This document shows, piece after piece, positions 1 to 8,862 of a DNA stretch of 64,000 nt. This DNA is from Actinoallomurus liliacearum (GTDB lineage: Bacteria > Actinomycetota > Actinomycetes > Streptosporangiales > Streptosporangiaceae). Both the position numbers and the translations under genes were made by a program. Numbering within the stretch: the stretch's first letter is position 1; every line of letters begins with the position of its first letter. The DNA lies in the NCBI RefSeq assembly GCF_039542035.1, contig NZ_BAABHJ010000005.1:310001-374000 (forward strand), given 5' to 3'. The notes beneath the pieces are model-generated. The model worked only from the letters and a program-made list of their open reading frames with translations. It searched no databases and had not been told where the DNA came from.

Positions 1-1479
1 GGAGCGGACGTCGCTGTCCCCGCTGTCGGGGAGCATCTCGGCGATCGGCTTGGTGCGCCCGATGCAGAACGCGGCGTGGATGCACAGCTCACCGACGCGC
101 TGAGCCGAGATGTTCACCCCGTCGTGCACATGCTGCAGTTCCTTGTACGGCCGGACGCTTGCGGACTCGGTGCCGTCGAACCCGATCAGGGCATGCGTCC
201 CGTCGCAGAACGGCTTCGACCGCGAATGGCCGCAGCGGCACAGCGCGTAGGTGGCCTCGGTCGGCAGGGTATCGCCGGTCTGCCAGGTGAGCGCGTCGCC
301 CTCACCGGAGACGATCTTTCGCTTGCGCCTGAGCGGAACCCCGCCGTAGACGAGGTAGGGGCCGTCGGGGAGCACCATGATCCGCTGCGGCTCGTCGTCG
401 GCGCTCCACCCGCGGTGCTCGGGCGGGACGTACTCGAAGGTGGGGCCGGCCGTCGTGCCTTCCCCGTCGGGCATCCGCATCAGGGCCTGGGCCTGTGCCT
501 TGAGCTTGTACATGGTGGCAACGGCGACCACGAGCAGCCGCGGGCCCCCGTTGAACGCCTGCTCCAGCAGATGCAGGAGGGTGCAGTACGTCCGGTTGAA
601 CTCCTCCTGGGCCGCGCGGATCTCGCTGCCTGGAGCGTGGTCGGCGATGCGCGGGTTGGACCTCATCGGCAGGACGCCGCCGAAGTCCACGCTGACCGCC
701 TCGCCAGTGGGCCCGGACCGCGGGGTGTCGCCGCGGCGGTAGCGCCGACCGGCCCTGAGCTCCTGGAAGCGGTAGTAGTGGGCGACCTCGTCCCGGTCGG
801 GATGGTGGACGTCCGGGTCGCCGTCCCAGACCGCGCCGCGGGACGTGCCCTCGCCCTCTTCGACGATCTCCTCCAGCGCGGCCAGCGCCGAGGCCAGGTC
901 GTTGACGGCGATCATCCGGCCGGCGGTGTGCCGGAAGTGTCCGGCGTGGACCTGGCGGGCCGGATCGCCGCTGAAGACCTCCCGCTCGCCGAGCCGGTCG
1001 CACAGGTGACGCAGCCCGTCCTCGATCGCGTCGTAGAACTGCCCGATCGTCTCGTAGCCGTCGCCTTCGGCGGGAGCGCCGGGAGGTGCCGGCCGCTCGA
1101 GCCGGAGGAACATGTCGAGCGCCTCGTCACCGAACGGAAGCAGCGACAGTTCCAGGGAGGGGTCGCCGTGCGGCAGCCGCCGGGGATGCGGCGGCAGCAT
1201 CCGCGGCGTGTCCAGCCGCGGGCTCCCGCCGACGGCGTTGAGCAGATTCGCGGCCAGCGTCAGGTGGAGCATCTCCTCGATGAAGACGCCCGCCACCGCA
1301 TCGACGGCTTCGGGGTTGCGTTCCGGGTCGAGCGAGTAGAGCGCGCACAGGTACGGCGGTAGGGTCGCGTGTTCCAGCTCGATCGCCCACTGCAGGTGCT
1401 CGCGAAGATCGTCGATCGTGGCGATCCCCGTGGAGGGGGTGGGAACGGGGGCATACTGCCGCCCGCCTGGGTGGTTCAT
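1..1479 (-). CDS. Ferritin-like / CDGSH iron-sulfur protein (C-terminus cut by window edge)
   Basis: This frame is open from an ATG at 1479 to the left edge with no stop, so at least 493 residues are present and the C-terminus lies outside. The first ~270 residues resemble the ferritin-like domain of the VioB/iminophenylpyruvate dimer synthase family: helices rich in Glu and His, including ELEHATLPPYL and FIEEMLHL, which fit di-iron ligands. Near residues 414-429 there is a CDGSH zinc-finger-like motif (CRCGHSRSKPFCDGTH), which binds a 2Fe-2S cluster in known family members. A second Cys pair follows (CIHAAFC). It lies 64 nt downstream of two coupled tiny genes on the same strand. The substrate is unknown; a redox or oxidative role is inferred from the domains. 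Confidence 0.85.
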   Translation of the reverse strand, partial: MNHPGGRQYAPVPTPSTGIATIDDLREHLQWAIELEHATLPPYLCALYSLDPERNPEAVDAVAGVFIEEMLHLTLAANLLNAVGGSPRLDTPRMLPPHPRRLPHGDPSLELSLLPFGDEALDMFLRLERPAPPGAPAEGDGYETIGQFYDAIEDGLRHLCDRLGEREVFSGDPARQVHAGHFRHTAGRMIAVNDLASALAALEEIVEEGEGTSRGAVWDGDPDVHHPDRDEVAHYYRFQELRAGRRYRRGDTPRSGPTGEAVSVDFGGVLPMRSNPRIADHAPGSEIRAAQEEFNRTYCTLLHLLEQAFNGGPRLLVVAVATMYKLKAQAQALMRMPDGEGTTAGPTFEYVPPEHRGWSADDEPQRIMVLPDGPYLVYGGVPLRRKRKIVSGEGDALTWQTGDTLPTEATYALCRCGHSRSKPFCDGTHALIGFDGTESASVRPYKELQHVHDGVNISAQRVGELCIHAAFCIGRTKPIAEMLPDSGDSDVRS

Positions 1480-1543
1480 GAGTGTCTCGTCTCGGATGTC
1501 GTGAGGTGATGTCACCGGCGCCGCGGCCGCCGGTGCGCGGGGA

Positions 1544-1777
1544 TCAGGCGCCTTCGCCGGTGCGGCGCCCGCGGGACCGGGGGTCGGCCTCCAGTGCCTC
1601 GACCGCGCCGAGGAGGTTGCGGAGCTCGACCTCCTCGCGCTCGACGTCGGCCGGATCGAACAGCCACTCCGAGGCCGGAAGCCCCGCAGCCCGCTCCGGG
1701 TCGCTCGACTCGGCCAGGCTCAGTTCGGCCTCCGCCTCGAACTCGATCTCGAACTCGTCGCCGGTCGACATGCTCAT
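1544..1777 (-). CDS. Small acidic protein of unknown function
   Basis: This is a 77-residue protein starting MSMSTGDEFEIEFEAE, very rich in Glu and Asp, with no membrane segment or Cys. I chose the ATG at 1777 because GGAGG lies 4 nt upstream and because the ATG overlaps the stop of the preceding gene as ATGA, which implies translational coupling. The Ser/Glu-rich N-terminus followed by a short hydrophobic and charged segment recalls a small acidic partner or precursor peptide, but no family is recognised. It sits directly upstream of the ferritin-like/CDGSH gene, so a shared function is likely but unproven. Confidence 0.6.
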   Translation of the reverse strand: MSMSTGDEFEIEFEAEAELSLAESSDPERAAGLPASEWLFDPADVEREEVELRNLLGAVEALEADPRSRGRRTGEGA

Positions 1778-1974
1778 CTGTCCTCCACACGGGGATTGCT
1801 CGGATGGCCGCCCGGCCGGACGTCTGGTCGCGTGGACCAGCAGGCGGCGTCGACCGACTCCGCCCGGAGCGGGATCCGGCCGCCGTCCGCCGAGACGACC
1901 AGCAGTCCGAACAGCCGGGCGGCGGTCCACCCCGCGACGTCATCGAACTCGGCGACCATCGCCGATGCGGTCAT
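1774..1974 (-). CDS. Small hypothetical protein, first gene of the CDGSH operon
   Basis: This is a 66-residue frame beginning MTASAMVAEFDDVAGWTAARL. Upstream of the ATG is GGGGGAGG with 6 nt spacing, a good ribosome-binding site. Its stop overlaps the next start (ATGA), supporting a real gene. The middle resembles one or two short beta strands (LFGLLVVSADGGRIPL); no family is recognised. It appears to be the promoter-proximal gene of a three-gene unit ending in the ferritin-like/CDGSH protein. Confidence 0.5.
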   Translation of the reverse strand: MTASAMVAEFDDVAGWTAARLFGLLVVSADGGRIPLRAESVDAACWSTRPDVRPGGHPSNPRVEDR

Positions 1975-2100
1975 GATGGGCCTCCCCCAGGTCGGGTGCG
2001 GCGGCGTCCTCGACGACGCCGTCGTCGTGTGCCGGTCAGGAATCGCGGGGAGCCCGCAGGCGCGCGCTGGACGAGGTCCGCCTCGTCCACGAGGGTCCCG

Positions 2101-2853
2101 TCAGCGGGCGCCGGTGCTCGCCAGCCAGTCGGCGTACTTGATCTCACCGAGCCTCGCGCCGTCGCCCGGCACCAGATCGTGCTCGCGCATCTCGGCGCCG
2201 AAGTAGGGCGCGTGCGGGTCGGTGACCACCGTGCGCCGGTCGCCCCAGGCCGTCAGGGCGTCGCGGAAGAACTCGTCCATCCGGAACTGCTCGGGACCGG
2301 CGATCTCGGTCCGCCTGTTCAGCGGTGCCCCCACCGCGGCCAGGCCGACCGCCTGCGCGACCTCCTCGCCCGCGATCGGCTGGAACAGCACCGAGGGCAT
2401 CCGGACGGTGTCGCCGTCGGTCGCCTCGTCGGCGATCCTGTGGGCGAACTCGAAGAACTGGGTGGCGTGCACGAGCGAGAACGGGATGCCCGAGTCCTCG
2501 ATCAGCTTCTCCTGGGCGAGCTTCGCCCGGAAGTAGCCGACGTCGGGCCGTCCCTCGGTGCCCACCACCGACAGCGCGACGTGGTGCCCCACCCCGGCCT
2601 TCTTCTCCGCTGCCAGCAGGTTGCCGGTGGAGGTCCGGAAGAAGTTCAGCACCGCGGCGTCCTCGAAGGACGGGGAGTTCGACACGTCGATCACCACGTT
2701 CGCGTCGGCCAGCGCCTCGTCCAGCCCCTCGCCGGTGAGCGTGTTGACGCCGGTGTTCGGCGAGGCCGGCACCGCCTGGTGCCCGTGCTCGCCGAGTTTG
2801 GTGACGAGCTTCGACCCGATCAGGCCGGTGCCGCCGATGACTACGATCTTCAT
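2101..2853 (-). CDS. NmrA-like NAD(P)-dependent SDR family protein
   Basis: This is a 250-residue atypical short-chain dehydrogenase. The N-terminus MKIVVIGGTGLIGSKL carries the Rossmann GxxGxxG nucleotide-binding loop. The following pattern (VVIDVSNSPSF, VALSVVGTEG, YFRAKLAQEKLIEDSG, PFSLVHATQFFEF) matches NmrA/azoreductase-like reductases, in which the usual SDR Tyr-Lys pair is weak. The ATG at 2853 was chosen because GGAGG lies 8 nt upstream and the Rossmann strand begins immediately. It has no operon partner: the neighbours are the small-gene operon to the left and a gene fragment on the other strand to the right. The substrate cannot be inferred. Confidence 0.85.
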   Translation of the reverse strand: MKIVVIGGTGLIGSKLVTKLGEHGHQAVPASPNTGVNTLTGEGLDEALADANVVIDVSNSPSFEDAAVLNFFRTSTGNLLAAEKKAGVGHHVALSVVGTEGRPDVGYFRAKLAQEKLIEDSGIPFSLVHATQFFEFAHRIADEATDGDTVRMPSVLFQPIAGEEVAQAVGLAAVGAPLNRRTEIAGPEQFRMDEFFRDALTAWGDRRTVVTDPHAPYFGAEMREHDLVPGDGARLGEIKYADWLASTGAR

Positions 2854-2954
2854 GAGAAACCCTCCGTTCGCCGGGCCGTCGGTCACCGCCCGGTCGCCAG
2901 CTAAGACAGGCGACCCGTCCGGGTTGTGACAGCTGCGGCCAAAGATTCCCGGAA

Positions 2955-3203
2955 GTGGCCGGATCGGGCGTCGGCCGTCACGAACCGGGGTGCTGCCGGC
3001 TGTTCGACCTCACCGTCGTGGTCGCGGTCGCGGCCGTCACCGCCCAGTTCGCGCCCAACATCGACGACGGACGCGCCCTGGCCGGGCTCGTCTCGTTCCT
3101 CCAGGTTTTCTTCGCGGTGTGGTGGGCGTGGATGAACTTCACCTGGTTCGCCTCGTCGTACGACACCGACGACGTCCCCTCCTCGTCGACCCGCACAACG
3201 TGA
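2955..3203 (+). pseudogene. N-terminal fragment of a low-temperature-requirement A (LtrA) membrane protein
   Basis: The frame encodes LFDLTVVVAVAAVTAQF and then VWWAWMNFTWFASSYDTDDV. These are hallmark segments of the first two membrane helices of LtrA family proteins, which are normally about 400 residues. Homology stops abruptly after DTDDVP, and the frame ends within 10 codons at 3203. No remaining helices are found downstream. I interpret it as a degraded or truncated gene. The exact start is uncertain because the N-terminal part before LFDL does not look like the family. Confidence 0.65.
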
Positions 3204-3228
3204 GTCACGGCACCCGAACTCTCATGCG

Positions 3229-3546
3229 GTGGTTCCGGGTGAGGCTTCGTCCGGCGGCGATCTTGCCAGGCTCGCACTGCGGCACCTGGCAGATGTGGAG
3301 CCCGGACGAGTTCGGTCCGCCATCGACAGCGACGATGGTCGCATCGAGCGCGACGCCGTCGGAGCCGTGGTCATCGGGGCGCTTGTGCTGTACGCGTTCA
3401 GCGCCGAGCTCAAGATCGAGCGGCATCCGGAGAAAGGCTGGACCTTCCGCTTCCATAAGCGACCGCTGAAGGACAGCACAGTCGGCAGGTTGCTATCAGA
3501 GCTGTACAACACCTACATCGGTGGTCCGCCGCCGCCCGCGCCGTAG
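3229..3546 (+). CDS. Hypothetical protein or gene fragment
   Basis: A GTG-started frame of 105 residues has one hydrophobic stretch (AVGAVVIGALVLYAF) followed by a compact charged segment (ELKIERHPEKGWTFRFHKRPL) and a Pro-rich end. The C-terminal half reads like genuine protein; the first ~35 residues do not. There is no convincing ribosome-binding site at the GTG. It may be a remnant of a longer gene whose 5' part was lost next to the LtrA fragment. No family is recognised. Confidence 0.35.
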   Translation: MVPGEASSGGDLARLALRHLADVEPGRVRSAIDSDDGRIERDAVGAVVIGALVLYAFSAELKIERHPEKGWTFRFHKRPLKDSTVGRLLSELYNTYIGGPPPPAP

Positions 3547-4182
3547 GATCCTTGGATCCAGAGATGGGGACGAGCCGGTCAGGCAAGGTGTCGCGGGACC
3601 TGCCGCAGTGACTCTAATCGTCCCGGCTGATCACCAGCATCTGCGAGGGTGAAGCCGTGGTCGGATGGGGAGTCGGTAGAGACAGGCGGCGGGCCGAGTC
3701 AGGGCGCTGACGGGCAAGCTCCTCTGCACGCACAGACCATGAAGGCCGTCCGACCGGTGCCTACATTTCCCGTACACACACGGTTGCCGGAATAAAGAGG
3801 CCCTCATTCAGTTCGGTATTTTCTCGGTGCGGGATGTGACCCCCATCCGACCAACGGCCGTACCCCGCCGGAGCACGAACGCATCAAGGCGATGGTCGCC
3901 TCGCGTGCGTGCTGGGCGGTGAATGCCCGAAGCATGCCACATTCCGGCCGAGCGGCCCGCGCCGCTTCCGGCGCCGAGACGCTCGTCTCCGGAGACCTGT
4001 GAGCGAGGGCTGCGGTTTGTGCGGGACATCTCTCCCCGCCCTCCCCGATTCTCCCGCTCTGCCCTGGACGGCCTCTCCGACTGGCCGGCGCAACGGGGCG
4101 ACCGGCAGGAGGGACCTCCGCCTTGATGTAACACATGACGATGCCGAGTCGCCCTGGCCCGCGGGAGGTCGTGCCAGCCGCT
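3547..4182. other. Intergenic region, no gene recognised
   Basis: About 640 bp lie between the end of the hypothetical frame and the 3' end of the permease gene. Overlapping frames occur on both strands, but none has a plausible start, composition or recognisable motif. No tRNA and no clear terminator hairpin was seen. Confidence 0.5.
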
Positions 4183-5583
4183 CTACGCCTCCCCGGCGCG
4201 GCCGGCCTTCGGCCGCCACAGCACGAGGTACACCAGGGCCGAGATCACGAAGCCGACCTCGAACGCGATGTCACCGACGGACTTGACGTGCTTCGGCACG
4301 GGTCCGACGTATTTCTGCTGGTTGGAGAACAGCCACACCGACAGCACCACGCCGACCGCCATGGCAACCGGCCCGGCCCAGTTGTGGTGCCGCCGGTCGA
4401 ACAGAAGGCCGTCCACGTCGGTTCCGCGCCGCAGATACTGGTCGAGCAGGAACACGGCCAGCCAGGGACCGATCCAGTACGAGATCACCAGGAGGAACGC
4501 CTCGTACTTCTGCCCGGCGTCGTGCAGGCCGGACAGCGCGACGACGAAGCCGATCGCGCCGAACACGACGGCGACGATGGCTCGCCGCAGCGTCAGCGGC
4601 AGCTTGATGCCCAGGGCGACGAAGGACATCGCCCCCGAGTAGACGTTCAGCGCGTTGGCCGCGATGCCGCCGAGCGCGATGGCCAGCAGCGTGAGGTCGG
4701 CGACGGCCGTCGGGAGGTGCCCGGTGAAGGCCGAGGTGGGCTGGCCCAGCGCGTCGCCGCCGATCGTGACGGACGCCGCCCCGACGATCTCCAGGACCAG
4801 GCAGGAGACGAACACGCCGAGCCCGGCGTACAGGCCGACGGCCCGCCGGCTGCTGTCCGCGGGGAGGTAGCGCGTGTAGTCCGCCGCGTACGGGTTCCAG
4901 CCGGCCGCGTACCCGAACGTCGCGCCGACGGTCAGCAGGAAGCCGCCCAGGCCGCCGCCGTGACCCGGAGCGCCGGGATGCGACTTCGCCAGGATGATCA
5001 GGGAGGCCACGGCGAAGATCACCGCGAGCACCGGCAGGGCGTACTTCTCGAAGGCGTGCACGAGGTTGTGCCCGAAGAAGGCCAGGACCACCATGGCCAC
5101 GACCACGATGACGAGGCAGAGCGCCTTCGGCCAGCCGGTCAGCGTGTTCAGCGCGAGCGCGCCGCTGACGCTGTTGACCGCGAACCAGCCGATCCCCGCG
5201 ACGACGGCGTTCAGCCCGGCCGGCAGGGCGTTGCCCCAGTGTCCGAAGGAGATCCGGCTCAGCACCATCTGCGGCACGCCGTGCGCCGGGCCGCGCGCGG
5301 ACAGCACGCCGTGGGTGACCGAGCCGAGGACCGTGCCGACGATGATCGCCAGCGCCGCCTGCCAGAAGTTCAGCCCGAACGCGGCGACCGCGAGCACACC
5401 GAGGAACACGGTGGCGAACTCCAGGTTCGGCGACGTCCAGGTCCACAGCAGCTGCCGTGGCCTGCCGTGGCGCTCGGCGAGCGGAATGAACTCCGCGCCG
5501 CCGGGCTCGACCGCCGCGACCTTCTCGCCGTACGTGCCCTCCCGTACGTCCAGGGAGGGAGCAGGCTTCTTGAGCACCGTCAT
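4183..5583 (-). CDS. NCS1 family nucleobase permease
   Basis: This is a 466-residue integral membrane transporter of the purine-cytosine permease (NCS1, CodB-like) family, about 12 predicted helices. Family marks are the N-terminal RPRQLLWTWTSPNLEFATVFLGVLA, the FGHWGNALPAGLNAVVAGIGWFAVNSVSGA segment (helix 3, substrate region) and ATFGYAAGWNPYAADYTRYLP. It would import a nucleobase or related heterocycle by cation symport. It is the last gene of a minus-strand run with the dioxygenase (31-nt gap) and the deaminase, which suggests these enzymes act on its substrate. A second, divergent NCS1 permease lies at 11758-13428. Confidence 0.92.
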   Translation of the reverse strand: MTVLKKPAPSLDVREGTYGEKVAAVEPGGAEFIPLAERHGRPRQLLWTWTSPNLEFATVFLGVLAVAAFGLNFWQAALAIIVGTVLGSVTHGVLSARGPAHGVPQMVLSRISFGHWGNALPAGLNAVVAGIGWFAVNSVSGALALNTLTGWPKALCLVIVVVAMVVLAFFGHNLVHAFEKYALPVLAVIFAVASLIILAKSHPGAPGHGGGLGGFLLTVGATFGYAAGWNPYAADYTRYLPADSSRRAVGLYAGLGVFVSCLVLEIVGAASVTIGGDALGQPTSAFTGHLPTAVADLTLLAIALGGIAANALNVYSGAMSFVALGIKLPLTLRRAIVAVVFGAIGFVVALSGLHDAGQKYEAFLLVISYWIGPWLAVFLLDQYLRRGTDVDGLLFDRRHHNWAGPVAMAVGVVLSVWLFSNQQKYVGPVPKHVKSVGDIAFEVGFVISALVYLVLWRPKAGRAGEA

Positions 5584-5614
5584 GGGCGTGCCTTTCGATC
5601 CAGCGGGGGAGCGC

Positions 5615-6583
5615 TCAGCCCATCGTGATGGCGTTGAGCTTGTCGAGGAGGTAGTCGGAGGCGCGCACCGGCTCGTGGGTTACCCGGCCGATCGGTGCCG
5701 CGATGGACTCGATCACGGCGCCCGGATCGCACTCGTAGAAGTAGATGAGCGAGACGAGTTCCTCGTCCGGGGCGCTGGGATCCGGCGGCAGGACGCGGTG
5801 CCGGTTCGACCGCCAGCGGTCACCTGTCCAGCGGGCCAGCAGGTCGCCGATGTTGATGGTGAAGGAGTCCTCGACGTACGGCGCGTTCACCCAGCCGCCG
5901 TCCGGGCTGTAGACCTGCAGGCCGCCGACACCGTTCTGCCGGTCGAGGATCGTGACCGTGCCGAAGTCGGTGTGCGGGCCGATGCGGAACTGTCCCGGCT
6001 CGGCCGGTCCCACCTGGGACAACGGCGGATACCGGTTGATGTTCAGCGTGTACGACGGGTGTCCTGTCCTGGCCGTGAAGAAGTCCGGTGCGAGCCCGAG
6101 CGCCGCCGCGCAGAGTGTCAGCAGCTCGTCGGCGAGCGTCCGCATCCGGCCGAGGTAGTCGGTGAGCAACGGCTCGAGCTCAGGCTCCTCGGCAGGCCAG
6201 ACATTCGGCAGGAACCACTCGGCGTCGATCTCCGCGTCGCCGGTCGGCCGGTCGGCGCCGACCGCGAACGTCTCCTTCAGGTCCGGCGGGGTCGGCGTTC
6301 CCTCGGCGTAGCCGTTGGCCTCGACGCCGGGCGGCAGCCAGCCGCGCTCGCCGACCGTGACGGCGTACGGTTCCTTCAGCGCGTCGGGGAGCGCGAAGAA
6401 CCGTTTGGCCGCCGCCCGGATCCGTTCGCGCAACGCGGCCGGCACGCCGTGCCCGGTGACCACGAGGAAACCGATCTCCCGCAGGGCCGCGTCGACGCGC
6501 GCCGCGACGTCCGCCCGGGCGGTGGCGTCGCCCTCGAACCAGGCGGTGAGGTCGATGACGGGAACGACGCCGCTCGCGCTCAT
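5615..6583 (-). CDS. Isopenicillin N synthase-like Fe(II)/2-oxoglutarate dioxygenase
   Basis: This is a 322-residue protein with the DIOX_N domain (PVIDLTAWF... GFLVVTGHGV) and the double-stranded beta-helix domain. The iron-binding facial triad is visible as His204-x-Asp206 (GPHTDFGTV) and His262 (SNRHRVLPP). The Arg that normally precedes xS in the RxS 2-oxoglutarate motif appears to be Leu276 (ELVSLIYF), so co-substrate binding may differ. The ATG at 6583 overlaps the deaminase stop as ATGA, implying coupling. In this family thymine hydroxylases and other nucleobase oxidases occur alongside many unrelated hydroxylases. With a cytosine-deaminase-like partner and permease, oxidation of a pyrimidine-like ring or side chain is a reasonable inference. 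Confidence 0.88.
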   Translation of the reverse strand: MSASGVVPVIDLTAWFEGDATARADVAARVDAALREIGFLVVTGHGVPAALRERIRAAAKRFFALPDALKEPYAVTVGERGWLPPGVEANGYAEGTPTPPDLKETFAVGADRPTGDAEIDAEWFLPNVWPAEEPELEPLLTDYLGRMRTLADELLTLCAAALGLAPDFFTARTGHPSYTLNINRYPPLSQVGPAEPGQFRIGPHTDFGTVTILDRQNGVGGLQVYSPDGGWVNAPYVEDSFTINIGDLLARWTGDRWRSNRHRVLPPDPSAPDEELVSLIYFYECDPGAVIESIAAPIGRVTHEPVRASDYLLDKLNAITMG

Positions 6584-7041
6584 GAGCTCTCTCCGATGTC
6601 CTCGTTCCAGATGCCGGGGTGTTCCTTGATGAAGGCCGTCATGAGCTCGGCGCACTCCGGGTCGTCGAGCACGACGACCTCGACACCGTGCCCGGCCAGC
6701 CACTCGTGGCGGCCCTCGAACGTCCGCGCCTCGCCGACGACCAGCCGGGATATGCCGAACTGCAGGATCAGCCCGCTGCAGTACCAGCACGGCGACAGCG
6801 TCGTGGTCATGGTGGTGCCGCGGTACGTGGGCTGCCGGCCGGCCGCGCGGAACGCCGCGGTCTCGCCGTGCGTCGACGGGTCGCCGTCCTGGACCCGCCG
6901 GTTGCGCCCGCGCCCCAGCAGCAGCCCTCCGGCGTCGAACAGCGCGGCCCCGACCGGGACGCCTCCCTCGGCGTACCCGGTGCGCGCCTCCTCCAGCGCG
7001 ACGCCCAGCGTCGCCGCGTCATCAACGACATCAATGGTCAT
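6580..7041 (-). CDS. Fungal-type cytosine deaminase / nucleoside deaminase family
   Basis: This is a 153-residue zinc-dependent deaminase. The zinc site and proton shuttle are visible as His58-Gly-Glu60 (THGETAAF) and Cys85/Cys88 (SPCWYC). The HGE variant and the C-terminal path (ISRLVVGEARTF..., VVVLDDPEC..., IWNEDIGE) resemble the small yeast cytosine deaminase rather than the large CodA type. It would hydrolyse an exocyclic amino group of cytosine or a related ring. The ATG at 7041 gives the family's usual length. It is coupled to the downstream dioxygenase and diverges from the pucR-like regulator. Confidence 0.88.
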   Translation of the reverse strand: MTIDVVDDAATLGVALEEARTGYAEGGVPVGAALFDAGGLLLGRGRNRRVQDGDPSTHGETAAFRAAGRQPTYRGTTMTTTLSPCWYCSGLILQFGISRLVVGEARTFEGRHEWLAGHGVEVVVLDDPECAELMTAFIKEHPGIWNEDIGESS

Positions 7042-7135
7042 GGGCCCACTATCGCCGCGCGACCTGGCAAGGGGAATGGACAAGACGTCCGTACTATGAG
7101 CCTCTGCAGTGGACGATCCGTAATGAGATGGTGTG

Positions 7136-8647
7136 ATGCCCCTCACGCTCCGCGAGATTCTCGCGTTCGACGTGATGCGCGAGGCACGCCCCGTGGTGCT
7201 CGCCGGTGAGCGCGCGCTCGGCCGCGTCGTCCGCTGGGTGCACTCGAGCGAGATCTATGAGATCGGCCCGCTGCTGACCGGCGGCGAACTGCTGCTGACC
7301 ACCGGTCTCGGTCTGGCGGGCACCGACGCCGGAGCGCGGCGGCACTATCTCCGTGAGATCGCCGAACGCGACGTCGCCGGCGTCGCGCTGGAGCTCGGCC
7401 GGACGTTCCCCGAGGTGCCGGGCGAACTGGTGGCCGAGGCCCGCCGGCAGGCACTGCCGTTCATCACCCTGAACGCCGTCGTCCCCTTCAGCCGGATCGC
7501 CGAGGTCGCCAACACCCGCATCGTCGACCACGCCGGCCACCGGCTGCGGCTGGGCGACTCTGTCAGCCGCGCGCTCAACGACGTCCTGATCGCGGGCATC
7601 GGCGTCCCCGGTCTCCTCGCGGCAGCCGCCGGGGTGGTGGGCGGGCCGTTGGTCCTGATCGCCGAGAACGGAGCGCTGGTCGCCGCGCACGGCGTCGCCG
7701 GCGACCGCGAGGCGTGGCGGGCCACGGAGACACCGCTGGCCGAGGCGCCGGTCACCGTGCTGGGGACGACGTGGGGACGGCTGGTCGCCGGGCCGGGCTC
7801 TCCGCTGCCCGCCGAGGACTTGGCGGTGGCACTGGAGCGGACCACGGTCGCGCTGGCGCTGGCGATGCTGCGCACCGGAGACCCGCCGCGCGAGCCCGAC
7901 CGGCTGGCCGCCGCCCTGCTCACCGACCTGCTGGAGGGCACCGCCGAAGGCCAGGCCGAGTCGTCGGTACGGGCGGCGCTGGCGGGTTTTCGTCCGGCGG
8001 CGGATCACCTGCTCATCGGGCTCGCCGCCGACGCGCTGGAGACCGCGGCCGCGCTGGCCGTCGTCGACCGAGCCGCCCGCATCCTGCATACGCCCGCGCT
8101 GCGCGGCCGGGTGTCGCGGCTCGTCCTGGGCGTCCTCGCCGTCCCCCGCAGCGTCGGTGACGTGGTCGGCGCGGCGCAGCAGGCGCTCGATGAGGCGCTT
8201 CGGCGGTTGAGCGCGCCGCAGGTGCGGATCGCCGTCGGATATCCGGCGACCGAGGTCGGCGAACTCGGGGGTTCGCTGCGCGACGCCCGGGCCGCCCTGG
8301 ACCTGCGGCCAGGCTCCCGGCTGATCAGCGCGCGTGCCATCGCCCTCGACCTGGAACTCACGCGCCACGGCGGAAGCGGCCACCTCGACCACCTGGTCCG
8401 CCACACCATCGGCCCGCTCGTGGAGTGGGACGCCGCGCACCGTACGGACCTCGTGCGCACCCTGGAGACCTTCCTGCTGCACGGCTGCAGCGCCACCCGC
8501 ACCGCGGCAGTGCTCCATCTGCGCCGCCAGTCCTTCTACCAGCGCCTGCAGCGCATCGAGGCACTCCTCGGCCACACGGTCACCGACCCCGACGTGCACG
8601 CCGCCCTGCTCCTGGCCACCGCCGCCCACCGTGTCACCGGCCGCTGA
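7136..8647 (+). CDS. PucR family transcriptional regulator
   Basis: This is a ~503-residue regulator. The N-terminal PucR domain (LTLREILAFDVMREARPVVLAG... RVVRWVHSSEIYEIGPLLTGGELLLTTGLGL) is typical of purine-catabolism regulators. A GGDEF-like middle follows, and the C-terminus carries a PucR helix-turn-helix (ETFLLHGCSATRTAAVLHLRRQSFYQRLQRIEALLG). The ATG at 7136 is preferred; a GTG at 7133 is also possible. It diverges from the deaminase-dioxygenase-permease operon with under 100 bp between them, so it probably controls that operon and itself, sensing a nucleobase or a breakdown product. The effector is unknown. Confidence 0.92.
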   Translation: MPLTLREILAFDVMREARPVVLAGERALGRVVRWVHSSEIYEIGPLLTGGELLLTTGLGLAGTDAGARRHYLREIAERDVAGVALELGRTFPEVPGELVAEARRQALPFITLNAVVPFSRIAEVANTRIVDHAGHRLRLGDSVSRALNDVLIAGIGVPGLLAAAAGVVGGPLVLIAENGALVAAHGVAGDREAWRATETPLAEAPVTVLGTTWGRLVAGPGSPLPAEDLAVALERTTVALALAMLRTGDPPREPDRLAAALLTDLLEGTAEGQAESSVRAALAGFRPAADHLLIGLAADALETAAALAVVDRAARILHTPALRGRVSRLVLGVLAVPRSVGDVVGAAQQALDEALRRLSAPQVRIAVGYPATEVGELGGSLRDARAALDLRPGSRLISARAIALDLELTRHGGSGHLDHLVRHTIGPLVEWDAAHRTDLVRTLETFLLHGCSATRTAAVLHLRRQSFYQRLQRIEALLGHTVTDPDVHAALLLATAAHRVTGR

Positions 8648-8862
8648 TCCCTTGTCGGCACGAAGCGCCCTTCAGGACGCGCGGTACGCGAGGCGGAAGA
8701 CGAAGTGTGACCCGAGAGGCGACACGGGGCGGGTGTGCATAGCGTCTATCCCCCCAGATCCATCAGGTTCGAGCTGACGTCCGTTGGCATACTGACGGTC
8801 GAACGGCCGGGATACCACCTCTGGACCCTCACCGCCCGCTAGATCCCACCGACCCGACCGAC

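Noticed and set aside
76..1362. Long plus-strand open frame opposite the CDGSH gene
   Set aside because: The minus strand gives clear ferritin-like and CDGSH motifs; the plus-strand frame is Arg/Val-rich with no recognisable motif, a shadow of high-G+C coding.
8701..8840. Possible TPP-like riboswitch (CACGGGG and, on the minus strand, GAACCTGATGG)
   Set aside because: The pieces are in the wrong order for a thiamine aptamer, and the spot is downstream of convergent genes rather than in a leader.
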